Shown piece after piece: positions 1 through 10,270 of a DNA stretch of 64,000 nt; within the stretch, counting starts at the first letter, position 1; every line of letters starts with the position of its first letter. The DNA lies in contig JALIRH010000100.1 in NCBI GenBank assembly GCA_023055505.1, forward strand, positions 953,001 to 1,017,000, read 5' to 3'. The notes beneath the pieces were generated by a model. It searched no databases and was not told the origin of the DNA. It saw only the letters and a list, made by a program, of their open reading frames with translations. The DNA is from Callipepla californica brunnescens. Its lineage: Eukaryota; Chordata; Aves; Galliformes; Odontophoridae. The position numbers were made by a program, and so were the translations under genes.

Positions 1-24
1 AGGCCTGGGGTTTGGTTTTGGGTT

Positions 25-213
25 ACATCATACAAATCATCACATACATTAGGTGGGGTGGGAGGTGCAAGGAACAGCCAGCAAAGTGCTGAGTTCATTC
101 CAATCAGAGGACCTGAAGATCGGGTAGCTACTATCAAACCGTTTGTGTTGCCAATTCCGATGATATTTATGGGGCCCTGATGTTATGGTTCAGTGGGGAG
201 TCACTATCAAGTC
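25..213 (+). pseudogene. Retroviral protease 3'-end fragment (orphan copy)
   Basis: This stretch matches 4620-4808, the start of the retroviral remnant, nearly base for base, but here it is followed at once by degenerate CCCTAA repeats instead of reverse transcriptase. One frame reads KPFVLPIPMIF and another reads LWGPDVMVQWGVTI, which resembles the C-terminal end of a retroviral protease, including the region of the conserved GRD-type motif. The two pieces lie in different frames, so the reading frame is already broken. The copy stops exactly at a GTC that is followed by pol sequence at 4809. It is a remnant with no coding capacity. The family assignment is by motif and by identity to the longer copy. 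Confidence 0.7.
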
Positions 214-3124
214 CAAACCCAATCCAAACCCCAAACCTACTCCTATTCCTAAACCTTATCTTAACCCTAAACCAAACCCAAACCCAAGGCCCTCCCCTTC
301 TCTCAGCCTAACACTCAAACTAACCTAAACCCGAAACTAACCCTACATTTATCCTAATCTTATCCATATTCTAAGGCCTAACCCTACTCTGACCAGAAAG
401 CTCATGTTGTCTAAAATCTACCCCTTACCTAAAACCTAAATCGACAAAAAAACCTAACCCGAAACCTCAACCTAACTCTTCTCCTAACTAGAACACCAGC
501 ACTTCACCTTACCCTAACTGGAAACCTAGGACTAAATCCTTACCTTGTCCAGAACCCTATTCCTAACCCAAACCAGAATTCTAACCTCTACCCTAACCAA
601 AACCCTTCCCCTAAACCTAAACCTAATGCTACCCTCAACCAAACCCTAGCCCTAAATCCTACCCTAAAACCAACACCACGTTTAAGCTCAAACCTCAAGC
701 CTCAAAGAAAGCATCAGATTACCGCAGATCTCACCTAACACTAACCCCAATCCAATCCCTACTACTAACCCCAAACCCAATCCAAACACCAAAACTATTC
801 CTATTCCTAAACCTAACACTAAGCCAGAACCAAACCCAAGGCCTACCCCTTCTCTCAGCCTGACACTCAAACTAACCTAGACCTGAACGCAACGCTAAAT
901 CAAATACTAAAACTCACCCTTAGCCAAGGCCCTTTTAGGACCCTTCCCTGGTCCTAAAACTAAAGAGAACCCTACCCCTTCCACTAAACCTTCATCTACA
1001 TCCCTAACCCTTACCCTAAACCTAAATCTACACCAAAACCTAACCCTAACCCTAACATGTCTTCTAACTGTAAAACTAACGCTTCACCTAACCCGAACTG
1101 AAACCCCAGGACTAAACCTTACCTAACACCTAGCTATATTCCTAACCCTATCCTGAAACCTAACGTTAACCCTAACCCTAAAAACAACTTGGAACCAAAC
1201 CCTAACCCTAACCTAACCCTTATCAGAACCCTAAATCTAATCCTAACCGTTACCTCAATTTAACTCCAATTCTTCCTGAAATCTAAATGGGACCTTCAAA
1301 CCAACCCCAGATTGAAGCCCAACCCTAAACCTAACACAAAGCATTAGATTACCACAGCCATCACCTAACTCTAACCCCAGCCTTAACGCTAATACTATCC
1401 CAAACACTATTCCAATTCCTAAACCCAACACAAACCCAAAAACACAAAGCCTACAATTCTCACAGCCTAACACTGAAAGGAAACCTAAATCTTACCCTAA
1501 CTCTAAAACTAATCCAAAGCATGACCACAATTTAAACTCTAAATCTACCTTCAAACTAAAGCTGACCCTAACACCAACCTCAAGTAAAAGCCCAACCCTA
1601 AGCCTAACACAAAGCATTAGATTACCACAACGCTCACCTAACTTCTAACCCCCACCCTAACACTAATACTAAAGCAATCAGATTCCAAATACTAACCCAA
1701 TTCCTATTCTGAAACCCAAAACTATTCCAAAAACAAACCCAAGGCCTAACCTTTCTCTCACCCTAACAATCAAAGAAAACCTATTCCTAAACCTAATCCT
1801 AAATCTAGTCCTAACCCTAACCCTCACCCTTAATCTAACCCCAACCCCCACCCAGAAGCTAACACTTAGCATTGTACAATACCTAAACGTACCCCTAATC
1901 CTTATCACTAAACCTAAAAGGAACCTGAAACATAGTGCTAAATCCGAACCCTAACCCTGAAGACCAACGCTAACAATGAACCAATTCCTATACCTTTTCC
2001 TTCCTCCAAATTGATTCCTAGCACTAACCCTAACCCTACATTAACCCTAACCCTAACCCTAACCCTAGCCCTAACCTAACTCTAACCCTAACCCTAACCC
2101 TAAACCTAATGCTAACCCTTACCCTACCCTAACCCTAACCCTACCATACCCTAACCCTAACCTACCCTAACACTAACCCTAACCCTAACCCTACCCTAAC
2201 CCTAACCCTACCCTAACCCTAACCCTAACCCTAACCCTAACCCTAACCCTTACCCTAACCCTAGCCTAACCCAAACCCTAACCCTAACCCTACCCTAACC
2301 CTAACCCTAACCCTAACCCTACCCCTAACCCTACTTTACCCTAACCCTAATCCTAACACTAACTCTAACTTTACTCCTTACCCTAACACTAATCCAATCC
2401 CGAACCCTAACCCTAATCGTAGCCCTAACTCTAACTTTATTCGTAACCCTACCCCTAATCCAAACAATAACCCTTACCCTAATCAAACCCTATCCCTATT
2501 CCTAACCCTTACCCTAACCGTATCACAATCCCTATCCTAACTCTTACCATAACCCAAACCCTAACCTAACCCTAACCCTAACCCTAACCCTAACCCTTAC
2601 CCTAACCCTAACCCTACCCTAACCTTAACTCTACCCTAACCGTATCCCTACCCTAACCCTAACCCTAATCCTAGCCCTTTCTCTAACTTTATTCCTAACC
2701 CTACCCCTGATCCAAACACTAACCCTAACCTTAATGTAACCCTAACCCTATTCCTAACCCTTACCCTAACTGTATCCCATTCCCTATCCTAACTCTTACC
2801 ATAACCCTAACCCTGATGCTAATGCTAACCCTAACCCTGAATCTAACCCTTACCCTAACCCTATCCCTTACCCAGAAGCTAACACTTAGCGTTGTACAAT
2901 ACCTAACCGTACCCTAACCCTATCCCTAAACCTAAAAGGAACCCAAACTCTAACCCTAAATCTGTCCCTGAGCCTAACCTTCAACCTTACCCTAACCTTA
3001 ACCCTAACCCTGTTCCATTCTCTAAACATATCTGTAAGCATTACCTTCATCCTAACTCGAACTCTACCCTAACCCTATCCCTTTGACCCCAACACAAAAC
3101 CCAGATTGAGCCTGACCCTAACCT
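214..3124. repeat. Degenerate CCCTAA telomere-like array with higher-order structure
   Basis: The plus strand is made of CCCTAA, CCTAAC and related variants. Landmark words recur inside it: a word like AAGCATTAGATTACCACA near 708, 1340 and 1612, and a word like CAAGGCCTACCCCTTCTCTC near 281, 838 and 1738. These show a higher-order unit of a few hundred bases built from decayed telomere repeats, not simple tandem hexamers. The open frames here are Arg/Val/Leu/Gly-rich or Pro/Asn/Leu-rich translations of the hexamer and are not genes. Confidence 0.9.
2036..2340. repeat. Near-perfect interstitial CCCTAA run
   Basis: Within the degenerate array, this part has long uninterrupted runs of the canonical vertebrate telomere hexamer with only occasional lost or changed bases. 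It begins just after a non-hexamer landmark (about 1981-2035) that also opens the related modules at 37541 and 43211. It looks younger, or better homogenised, than its surroundings. Confidence 0.75.
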
Positions 3125-4595
3125 AGGTAGCATAAAGTGTATGTAGGGTGAATTTGAGTTTTAGGGTCAAAGTTAAATTGTTAGTTTTAGGGTTAGGGTG
3201 AAGGATTGCTTTAGTTCTAGTATTAGGGTGTTTGGGGTTAGGGTTAGGGTAAGGATTTGGGGGTGGATTAGGTTTAGGGTCAGGTTTGGGGGAGTTTTGG
3301 GGTTAGGGTTAGATTTAGGATTAGGGTTAGCAAAAAAGTTGTTTTAGTTTTAGTTTAGGTTAGTGCTAGGATTAGGTTGAGTGTTCTTGTGAAGTTTAGG
3401 TTTAGGGTTAGGTTTAGGTTTAGATTGAGGTTTAGGGTAAGGAGTAGGGTTCATTTGACTTTTAGGGTCAGAGTAGAGTTAAGTCGTGTTAGGGTTAAGG
3501 TTAAGAACAGGATTCAGATTCCAATTAGGTTTTGGGTTCCTACTAGGGATAGGCCTCAAATTAGTGTTAAGGTTAGGGTTAGGGTTAGGTATAGGGAAAG
3601 GGTTAGTGTTAAGGCCAGGGCAAGTGTATGGTTTAGGGTAAAGATTGGATTTAGGGTTAGGTTTAGATGTAGGTTTGGTTTGATCGTTAGGGTGTGAGAA
3701 GGCACCGGCCTTGGATTTCATTTGGAGATTGGGTAAGGTTTAGGAATAGGAATAACATTGGTGTTTAAAAGATGATTAGTGTTAGTATTAGGGAGAGGGT
3801 TACGGTTAGAGTTTAGTTAGGGTTGTTAGTTTTAGAGTGAGGGATAGGGGTATGGTTTGGTCTAGTACTTGGGTTAGGGTTTGGGATAGTCATAGCATTA
3901 GTGTTAGGGTTAGGGTTCCGTTAGGGTTGTGGTAATCTGATGCTAGGTGTCGGGATTAGGGTTGTGCTTAAATGTGGGTTTGGTTTGAGGGTCAGAGTTA
4001 GGGTTAGGGTAGAGTTAGAATTAGGGTAAGAGTTAGGATTAGGTTTAGGATTAGGATAAAGATTAGGTTAGGATTAGTGTTGGCTTTAGGGTTGTGTCTG
4101 GGAGAAGGGTTAGTGTTAGGGATAGACTTAGGGTAAGAGTAAGTGTTAGGAATAGGCATAGGTTTTGGGAAAGTTTCAGAGTTTGGACTGGATTTATGAT
4201 TAGGGATAGGGACAAAGATTTTTTGAGATTTATGATTAGATTTAGGGAGAAAAGTAGGCTGACTTGTGGTGTTAGCAGTAGGTTTAGGTTTAGGTTTAGG
4301 TTTAGGATTCCATTTGTATTTATTGATCGAGGTTGGGTTAGTTGGAGTGTAAAGGTCAGAGTAGGGTTAGGCCTTGGGATAGGGTTAAGGTTTGGAATAG
4401 GATTAGGATTCAAATGATGTTACGGGTTGGTGTTAGGGTTAGGGAAAGGTTAGGATCAGGGTTGAGGTCAGGGTTAGGTATAGGAAAAGGGTTAGTGTTA
4501 GGGCTAGGGCAATTGGAAGGGTTAGGCTTAGGCTTAGATATTAGGGTTAGGTTTAGGCGGAGGTTTGGTTCGAGTGTCAGGGTGAGAGAAGGGGT
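3125..4595. repeat. Degenerate TTAGGG-type arm (opposite orientation)
   Basis: At about 3125 the plus strand switches abruptly from CCCTAA-type to TTAGGG-type sequence. Landmarks found in the C-rich arm recur here as reverse complements: GTGGTAATCTGATGCTAGG near 3929 is the inverse of the GATTACC word, and the segment around 3675-3715 and that around 4560-4605 are inverses of the AAGGCC...TTCTCTC word. This is therefore the same higher-order repeat in inverted orientation. The Arg/Val-rich open frames in it are repeat translations. Confidence 0.85.
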
Positions 4596-4757
4596 AGGCC
4601 TGGGGTTTGGTTTTGGGTTACATCATACAAATCATCACATACATTAGCTGGGGTGGGAGGTGCAAGGAACAGCCAGCAAAGTGCTGAGTTCATTCCAATC
4701 AGAGGACCTGAAGATCGGGTAGCTACTATCAAACCGTTTGTGTTGCCAATTCCGATG

Positions 4758-5614
4758 ATATTTATGGGGCCCTGATGTTATGGTTCAGTGGGGAGTCACT
4801 ATCAAGTCAGATTTTCGGGAGGGGCCATTGAGAGGTGCGACGCCCTTAAGCTAATATGGAAAACAGATACCCCTGGATGGGTGGATCAATGGCCCCTTCC
4901 GCTAGAAAAACTTGGCGCCCTCCAAGACTTGGTAGCGGAACAATTAGCAAAAGGACATACTGTACCTCCACTAATCCTTGGAACTCACCTGGATTTGTCA
5001 TTAAGAAACAAACTAGTCAATGGCGCTTGTTCCATGACCTCAGAAAAATGAATGATGCTATGGAAAATATGGGAGCCCTTCAACCAGGCCTCCTGTCACC
5101 CACTATGATTCCCCGAGACTGGCATTTGACTGGCACTGATCTTCAAGACTGCTTTTTTAATAGTCCATTACACCCTGAGGATGCCCCTCCATTTGCTTTT
5201 TCAGTTCCAAGCATCAACATGCAAGCCCCGTTGCAGAGATACCAGTGGGTTGTGCTGCCACAAGGAATGAAAAATAGCCCCACCATTTGTCAGTGGTATG
5301 TAGCTAAAGTGCTTAGCCCCATTCCAGACACAATGCCAAATGTTTTATTGTATCATTAGATGGACGACATCTTAGTAACCGTGCAACATCACGAGATCAT
5401 GGAGGAAGCAGTAGCCCTCCTTACAACTGCTGTTAATTCGGCAGGTTTCTGTATTGCGCCTGAAAAAATGCAGAAAATATCACCATGGAAATATTTAGGC
5501 TGGTGCATCAGAGCCCAGACTATCATTCCCTAGCCCTTACAAAGACAAACTGATGTGAAAAATTGACACGATGTACAAAAATGGTTGGGATCAATTAACT
5601 GGGTCTGAGCGCTC
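4758..5614 (+). pseudogene. pol: Reverse transcriptase (pol) remnant, copy 1
   Basis: This is the fingers and palm of a retroviral reverse transcriptase, the RNA-dependent DNA polymerase. The N-terminal part (WKTDTPGWVDQWPLP) is read in one frame to about 4970, then a frameshift moves to a second frame with NPWNSPGFVIKK, QWRLFHDLRK, TDLQDCFF (first catalytic Asp at 5138-5140) and VLPQGMKNSPTICQ. The catalytic YMDD box is broken: a TAG at 5357-5359 stands where the Tyr codon should be, followed directly by ATG GAC GAC. More in-frame stops follow at 5531 and near 5564 and 5606. The protein would be inactive. The homology call is strong because the motifs occur in order with normal spacing. Confidence 0.92.
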
Positions 5615-6574
5615 TTGGGTATCTCTAATGCAGACTTGTATCCTCTTTTGGAACTACTGAAAGGGGATTCTGATTTACACTCTCCCTGCCGTCTTGGCTC
5701 TGAAGTGGCTAGTGCCTTGCAAAAAGTTGCTGCAGCTAGCACTAACAGACAAGCTCATCGGTGTGCCCCGGAGTTACCTTTTTTTCTAATGATCCTCAAC
5801 CCTGCTCGACAACCTCATGCGCTAATTTTTCAGTGGGATTTTCAAAGGCCAGACCCACTATTCATTATTGAATGGATTTTTTTGCCAAACCAGTTGACAA
5901 AGACAATCCTGACACAGCATGAGATGTTTGCTTCCCTGAGAATCAAAGCTAGGCAGCGCTTGCTGATGTTATCAGGGGTAGACTTTTCCTCTAGTTGTCT
6001 ACCTGTGACAAATGTGTATTTACAATGGCTTGATCAGCAAGCAGATGCCTTTAGCATGGCATTGGCAAGCTATACAGGCAGCCTTACTTCCCACGCACCG
6101 TCACACAAGCTATTGAACCTCAATGTTCACTTCACATCCACACCAAAAAGAAGTGATCAGCTGCTGCAGGCCCTTACCAGATTACGGATGGGTCTGGAAG
6201 ATCACACAAATCAGTTATTTGATGGTGGGATAATCAACAGAAGCAATGGGATTCGGATATTGAAATTGTTTCTGGTTCTCCACAAATAGTGGAACCAGCT
6301 GCTGTTGTCCGAGTTTTTTGGAAATGGTCCACACCTTTCAATCCTATTACCGACTCAGCTTCTGTTGCAGGAATTGTTCAGCAAGCAGAAGCATCCATAT
6401 TACGCAATATTTCTCACTCTTCATTGTTTATTTTGTTCCAGGAACTTTTTTTTTTTTAGACTCCCACACTCATCCTTATTTTGTAATGCACATCCGCTCA
6501 CACACATCTTTACCTGGTTTCACGGCAGAAGGGAATCTCAAGCTGATATGTCCGTGTTTTACCAGACCGAATAG
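5615..6574 (+). pseudogene. pol: RT connection and RNase H remnant, copy 1
   Basis: A frame from 5615 continues the RT thumb/connection (GISNADLYPLLELLKGDS, then PFFLMILNPARQPHALIFQWD). The RNase H domain, which degrades the RNA strand of the hybrid, starts in another frame with TDGSG (catalytic Asp at 6187-6189), hits a stop at 6220-6222, and continues with ITDSASVAGIV (Asp at 6352-6354). A 12-T run at 6446-6457 marks a further frame change, after which HIRSHTSLPGF and then SQADM are read in two different frames. At least three frame changes and two stops make this a dead domain. Its place between RT and integrase is normal for pol. Confidence 0.88.
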
Positions 6575-7411
6575 CGCAAGCTAAACTTAGCCACTCCTTC
6601 TTTCATCAGAATGCTGGAGGTCTTAAACGACAGTCTGGGCTTACCTCCCAACAAGCATCAAACATTACAGCGGTATGTCCCGACTGCCAGAGGCATTCTT
6701 TCCCATCAATAGCAGGGGGGGTTAACCCCAGAGATCTGCAGAGCCTCCAGCTATGGCAAATGGATGTCACACATTACCCATGGTTTGGTAAGCTGAAATA
6801 TACACATTCCTCGATTGATACTTTTTCCGGAGCTTTATTTTCCTCTTGTCATACAGGAGAAAAGGCACGAGATGTTCGCAAGCGTTTGCTGCGTGCTTTT
6901 GCTACATTAGGTATCCCTTCCCAATTAAAAACAGATCATGGTCCTGCATATACCTCCGCTGCGACAAAAGCCTTCCTGGATTCTTGGGGCATTATGCACA
7001 TCACCGCGATCCCTCATTCCCCTCCAGGTCAATTGAGCGGTCACACCAATCTTTAAAGCGTCTATTAGCACAACAGAAAGGGGGAATGGGAGCTTCCCCT
7101 CCTGAGGAGCGACTACATAAAGCTCTTTATGTTTTCACTTTTTGAATTCTTCTCTGCTAGATACCAATCCCCCGATAGTCCGACATTTTAGTTCGAATAT
7201 CACATTGGAAAGAAGAATCAAGGCTCCGGTGTTGATTCGCCACCCAGAAACAGGTATGATAATGGGGCCATATCCTCTTGTCACATGGGGGAGAGGTTAT
7301 GCTTGTGTCTCCACAGGAAAAGGCCCCAGGTGGATTCCTGCAAAGAACGTGAAACCATACCGGGAGGAACAGGCTTCGTTGACAACAGATGAAAACACAA
7401 CCAAGGAAGGA
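6550..7411 (+). pseudogene. pol: Integrase remnant, copy 1
   Basis: This is a retroviral integrase, the enzyme that joins viral DNA ends to host DNA. All three domains are visible. The HHCC zinc finger starts with SHSFFHQNAGG at 6589 and closes with CPDC near 6676-6690. The catalytic core has its first Asp in WQMDVTH (6763-6765) and second in LKTDHGPAY (6934-6936). The catalytic Glu in IERSHQSLK (7035-7037) is in a different frame because of a frameshift just before it. A second frame change at about 7140 leads to the SH3-like C-terminal domain (GPYPLVTWGRGYACV, GPRWIPAKNVKPY), ending at 7411. All key residues survive but never in one frame, so no active enzyme is made. Confidence 0.92.
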
Positions 7412-7437
7412 TGAGACCAGCTACTGTATGGACTTGA

Positions 7438-8574
7438 CTTCTTGAAATTTCAGGACTCTCTACTGGTTTTATTACCCTCCCAAAAACGAATGTGTGGCTT
7501 ACACTTGCTAATATTACTCATCAGGAAACACTTTGCTTAGCCACTGCAACTGCGCAAAATCCCTTCTCTACCCGCTTGGTGGGCTTTCCCATAGACGAGT
7601 GGCCAATCCCTGGTCCCTCACGAGCAATCTTTACTGGCACAAATTCAGTAGATAATTGGGATGGATGGGTTCCATATCTTCTGTCTGCCAAATTAGAGCC
7701 ACAAGAAATAGATTTCTTAGGATCTATAAAAATGGACTTCTGCCTGAGATTCCATTCTACTGGAAAAAATAAAACCAAACTATGGGATGTCAGTCCCGTA
7801 GACGCAGCCATCAATAACCAAACTCTGTGGTGTAATTACACCTCACCCAGCCTTTCAAAATCAGTAAATGCTCCTTTACAGTTACCAGATGGAGTTTTCC
7901 GTAGTTGCGCTGACCGGGCATGGCCTGCCATTCCTTCTTACATTAGAGGTGGGCCATGTAGTCTCGGGCGTTTAACCATCCTTACCCGAAATGAGACAAC
8001 TGTCTTGCAATGGAGAAAGAAATATTCTCATCACCGTTTTAGGAGAATGACCCACACCTTCAGATCAGATTGTGATGATAACATGAAGTTTTGGAACAGG
8101 GAGACCATAGGAGTCGTTTCCTTTTTCACACCGCAGGTTGCTGTTGCTAAAGCTTTGGCAACACTGAACAAACTGGGTTCTTGCTTAGCAAAACAAGGAA
8201 ATGCCACTAGTTTAGCTTTAACAGGTCTTTTACTTGATGCGGACAGTGTCAGACATGCTGCGCCACAAAATTGCGCTGCTACTGATTTCCTACTTCTGGC
8301 GCAAGGCCATGGCTGGGAGGATTTCGAAGGAATGTGCTGCATGAACCTGTCAGAACATTCCGTTTCAATTCAAGCAAGTATCAAGACCATACGGGATGGA
8401 GTGAAGAAACTGCAGGAACAGAGGGATTGGGACTGGTTGGACAAATTATTCTCGGGATGGGGGTCTCACCGGATGGCTCCACAGTATCTTAAAAATGATG
8501 TGCTACATTGCGATGATCGTTGTAACGCTTTTGCTGTTACTTCCTTGCATTTTACAATGTGCGCAAAAAGATGA
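7438..8574 (+). pseudogene. env: Envelope (env) remnant with alpharetrovirus-like SU/TM, copy 1
   Basis: An open frame runs from 7438 (after a TGA at 7435) to 8574; the first useful start-like codon, GTG at 7492, is not a real eukaryotic start. The N-terminal surface-subunit part has several N-X-S/T glycosylation sites (residues 7, 115, 167, 237, 285 counted from 7492). A basic cluster RKKYSHHRFRR (175-185) lies near the expected cleavage zone, followed by a hydrophobic fusion-peptide-like stretch (206-222). The TM CX6CC position is W275...C282C283, so the first Cys is lost. The frame leaves the normal path before the membrane anchor, which is read in another frame (8495-8578). There is no signal peptide, so this is a truncated, broken env. 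Upstream TTGAAATTTCAG (7442-7453) could have been the env splice acceptor. Confidence 0.88.
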
Positions 8575-8578
8575 TTGA
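8495..8578 (+). pseudogene. env: Out-of-frame env membrane anchor, copy 1
   Basis: In a frame different from the long env frame, this short piece encodes a strongly hydrophobic segment (IVVTLLLLLPCIL) followed by a short tail and TGA at 8576-8578. It overlaps the end of the main env frame. Its position and composition fit the transmembrane anchor and cytoplasmic tail of the TM subunit, separated from the ectodomain by a frameshift. Confidence 0.7.
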
Positions 8579-8603
8579 CAATGCTACAAAGAAAATATTC
8601 ATA

Positions 8604-8620
8604 ACAGAAAGGGGGAGAAG
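8604..8620 (+). promoter_or_regulatory. Polypurine tract, copy 1
   Basis: A purine run with five consecutive G (ACAGAAAGGGGGAGAAG) sits directly before a TG that can start the LTR. This is the expected place and composition for the retroviral plus-strand primer site. Confidence 0.75.
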
Positions 8621-8807
8621 TGGGTGATGGCAAAAGTGGGAGTCAGACGGAACTGTTAGCTAAGCAGGAATCAGGCCATAAACCTTGGACGTAGGCTGTG
8701 TAAAGATAAGCTGATAAGCTTGAGACAACCATGTCTAAGGAGTGAAAAGAAACAGAAGACAGTAATGGATAGCAATAAGAAACTGTTTGTTTAGATGACT
8801 AGGAGTG

Positions 8808-8815
8808 TTTTATAT
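8808..8815 (+). promoter_or_regulatory. TATA-like box in LTR, copy 1
   Basis: TTTATATT lies about 120 bases before the polyadenylation signal inside the LTR, the normal U3 promoter position. Activity is not shown. Confidence 0.5.
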
Positions 8816-8932
8816 TCTTGACCTGTTAACACTGAGGAGTGTAAATTCCCTCAATTAGATCCTTGTAGCTTCCCCCAGTTAGATCCTAACACACACTGCT
8901 TCTCTGTCTATCTAAGCTTTGAGTTGTTGCTT

Positions 8933-8938
8933 AATAAA
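8933..8938 (+). terminator. Polyadenylation signal AATAAA in LTR, copy 1
   Basis: A canonical AATAAA lies about 50 bases before the LTR end, as expected for the R region of a retroviral LTR. Confidence 0.7.
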
Positions 8939-9121
8939 TGGAACATTAGCTAGCATCAAGCTGGGTTCCCGACCCTTCATTGTAACAGTCTGTGGGTCTC
9001 TCTGGGTCCCGCTATGGGTCCCAACATGGTTTGCTGTGGGTCACTGTGGGTCCTGCTATGGGTCGCTGTGGGTCTCTATATGCCCCAGGAGATCCCTAAG
9101 GGGCTGCAGTTCCCCTCCACG

Positions 9122-9141
9122 CCACCAGGGGAGGGGGCGCT
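9122..9141 (+). promoter_or_regulatory. CTCF-like motif 1, copy 1 (disrupted)
   Basis: CCACCAGGGG followed by AGGGGGCGCT resembles the CTCF core but carries several extra bases, so it is probably weak. It is the first of four modules with this word. Confidence 0.35.
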
Positions 9142-9433
9142 CTCACGTGATGTCTCTGTGCCTTCCTATTGCTCTCTGAGGTTTTCTATGGGTCGCTGTG
9201 GGTCCCGGCATGGGTTGCTTTGGGTCAAGCTGTGGGTCACTGTGGGTCGCTGTGGGTCTCGCTATGGGTCACTGTGGGTTGCTGTGGTTTGCTATGAGTC
9301 TCTATGGGTTGCTGTGGGTCGCTGTGGGTCACGCTATGGGTCCCAATAGGGTTCGCTGTGGGTCGGTGTGGGTCCTGCTATGGGTCTCTACGTGCCCCAG
9401 GAGATCCCTAAGGGGCTGCAGTTCCCCTTCACG

Positions 9434-9448
9434 CCACCAGAGGGAGCT
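9434..9448 (+). promoter_or_regulatory. CTCF-like motif 2, copy 1
   Basis: CCACCAGAGGGAGCT fits most positions of the CTCF core consensus (CCASYAGRKGGCRSY), with an A for C in the late GGC. Confidence 0.4.
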
Positions 9449-9680
9449 CTCACATGATGTCGCTGTGTCTCTACGGCTTCCTATTGCTCTCTGTGTTTTC
9501 CTATTGGGCGCTATGTGTCGCTATGGGTCCCAATATGCTTCGCTGTGGGTTACTGTGGGTCACTGTGGATCGCTATGGGTTGCTATGGATCGCTTTGGTT
9601 TGCTGTGGGTCCTGCTATGGGTCTCTGTGGGTCTCTAAGGTTCCCAATGGATCCCTAAGGGGCTGCAGTTCCCCTCCACG

Positions 9681-9695
9681 CCACCAGGGGGCGCT
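9681..9695 (+). promoter_or_regulatory. CTCF-like motif 3, copy 1 (consensus match)
   Basis: CCACCAGGGGGCGCT is a full match to the vertebrate CTCF core consensus as I know it. It contains CpG, so binding would depend on methylation. Occupancy is inference. Confidence 0.6.
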
Positions 9696-10090
9696 CTCAC
9701 GTAATGTCGCTGGGTCTCTAGGGCTCCTTATTGCTATCAGTGGTTTCCTATTGGGCGCTATGGGTCGCTGTGGGTCACTATGCGTCGCTATCGATCTCTG
9801 TGGGCTGCTACGTTTTGCTGCAGGTCTCTATGGGACGCTATGGGTCACTGTGGGTCTTGCTATGTGTATCCATGGGTCGCTATGGGTCGATGTGGATCGC
9901 TATAAGTCTCTACATGTTGCTAAGGGTTGCAATGGGTCGCTGTGGGTCATGCTGTGGGTGTCTGTGGGTCCAGCTATGGGTCATTGTGGGTCGCAGTGAG
10001 TCGCTACGGGTCTCTTCGGGACGCTATGGGTCACTCTAGGTCCTGCTATGGGTCGCTGTGGGTCGCTTTGGGTCTCTATGGGTCTCAGTG

Positions 10091-10270
10091 GGTCTCTGTG
10101 GGTCACTGTGGGTTGCTATGGGTCGGTGTGGGTCGCTGTGTGTCGCGGTGGGTCGCTATCGGTCACTATTGGTTGTAATCGGTCTCTGTGGGTCACTGTG
10201 GGTTGCTATGGGTCGGTGTGGGTCGCTGTGTGTCGCGGTGGGTCGCTATCGGTCACTATTGGTTGTAATC
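10091..10270. repeat. 90-bp tandem duplication inside the 10-bp minisatellite
   Basis: Bases 10091-10180 and 10181-10270 read as two exact or near-exact copies of a 90-base unit that ends GGTTGTAATC. It is a local higher-order unit of nine 10-bp repeats and is also present at 51783-51962. Confidence 0.85.

Larger units (their letters stand above)
4620..8987 (+). mobile_element. 5'-truncated endogenous retrovirus, copy 1 (pro-pol-env-3'LTR)
   Basis: In order on the plus strand lie a protease tail, reverse transcriptase, RNase H, integrase, envelope, a polypurine tract and one LTR. There is no 5' LTR, primer binding site or gag, so the element begins inside pro. The gene order and an envelope ending in a CX6CC-type region suggest an avian alpharetrovirus-like (EAV-type) element, but I did not search a database. 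Every pol domain carries stops or frameshifts and the envelope is also broken, so it cannot make virus. The left edge abuts TTAGGG-type repeats and the right edge abuts the 10-bp minisatellite. A near-identical copy lies 41,692 bases downstream with the shared lesions. Confidence 0.93.
8621..8987 (+). mobile_element. 3' LTR of the endogenous retrovirus, copy 1
   Basis: The 367-bp segment begins TGGGTGAT just after the polypurine tract and ends TGTAACA, giving TG...CA ends. It contains a TATA-like TTTATATT at 8808-8815 and an AATAAA polyadenylation signal at 8933-8938, about 120 bases apart, as in compact avian LTRs. It ends where the minisatellite begins. A start at the TGTTAGC near 8659 would also give TG...CA ends, but the polypurine tract favours 8621. 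No flanking duplication can be tested because the 5' side is missing. Confidence 0.75.

Noticed and set aside
2036..2340. Functional chromosome end
   Set aside because: The runs are interstitial, flanked on both sides by degenerate repeats and an ERV, with arms in both orientations.
3377..4647. Open frames rich in Arg/Val/Gly (and Pro/Asn/Leu on the other strand) of 80-116 codons
   Set aside because: They are direct translations of TTAGGG/CCCTAA variants. They recur wherever the repeat does and show no domain.
5530..5742. Minus-strand 70-codon frame, and others inside the ERV
   Set aside because: Antisense shadows of pol and env with no independent support.
4620..8987. Intact or infectious provirus
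   Set aside because: No 5' LTR or gag, a stop at the RT active site, several frameshifts in RNase H and integrase, and a broken env.
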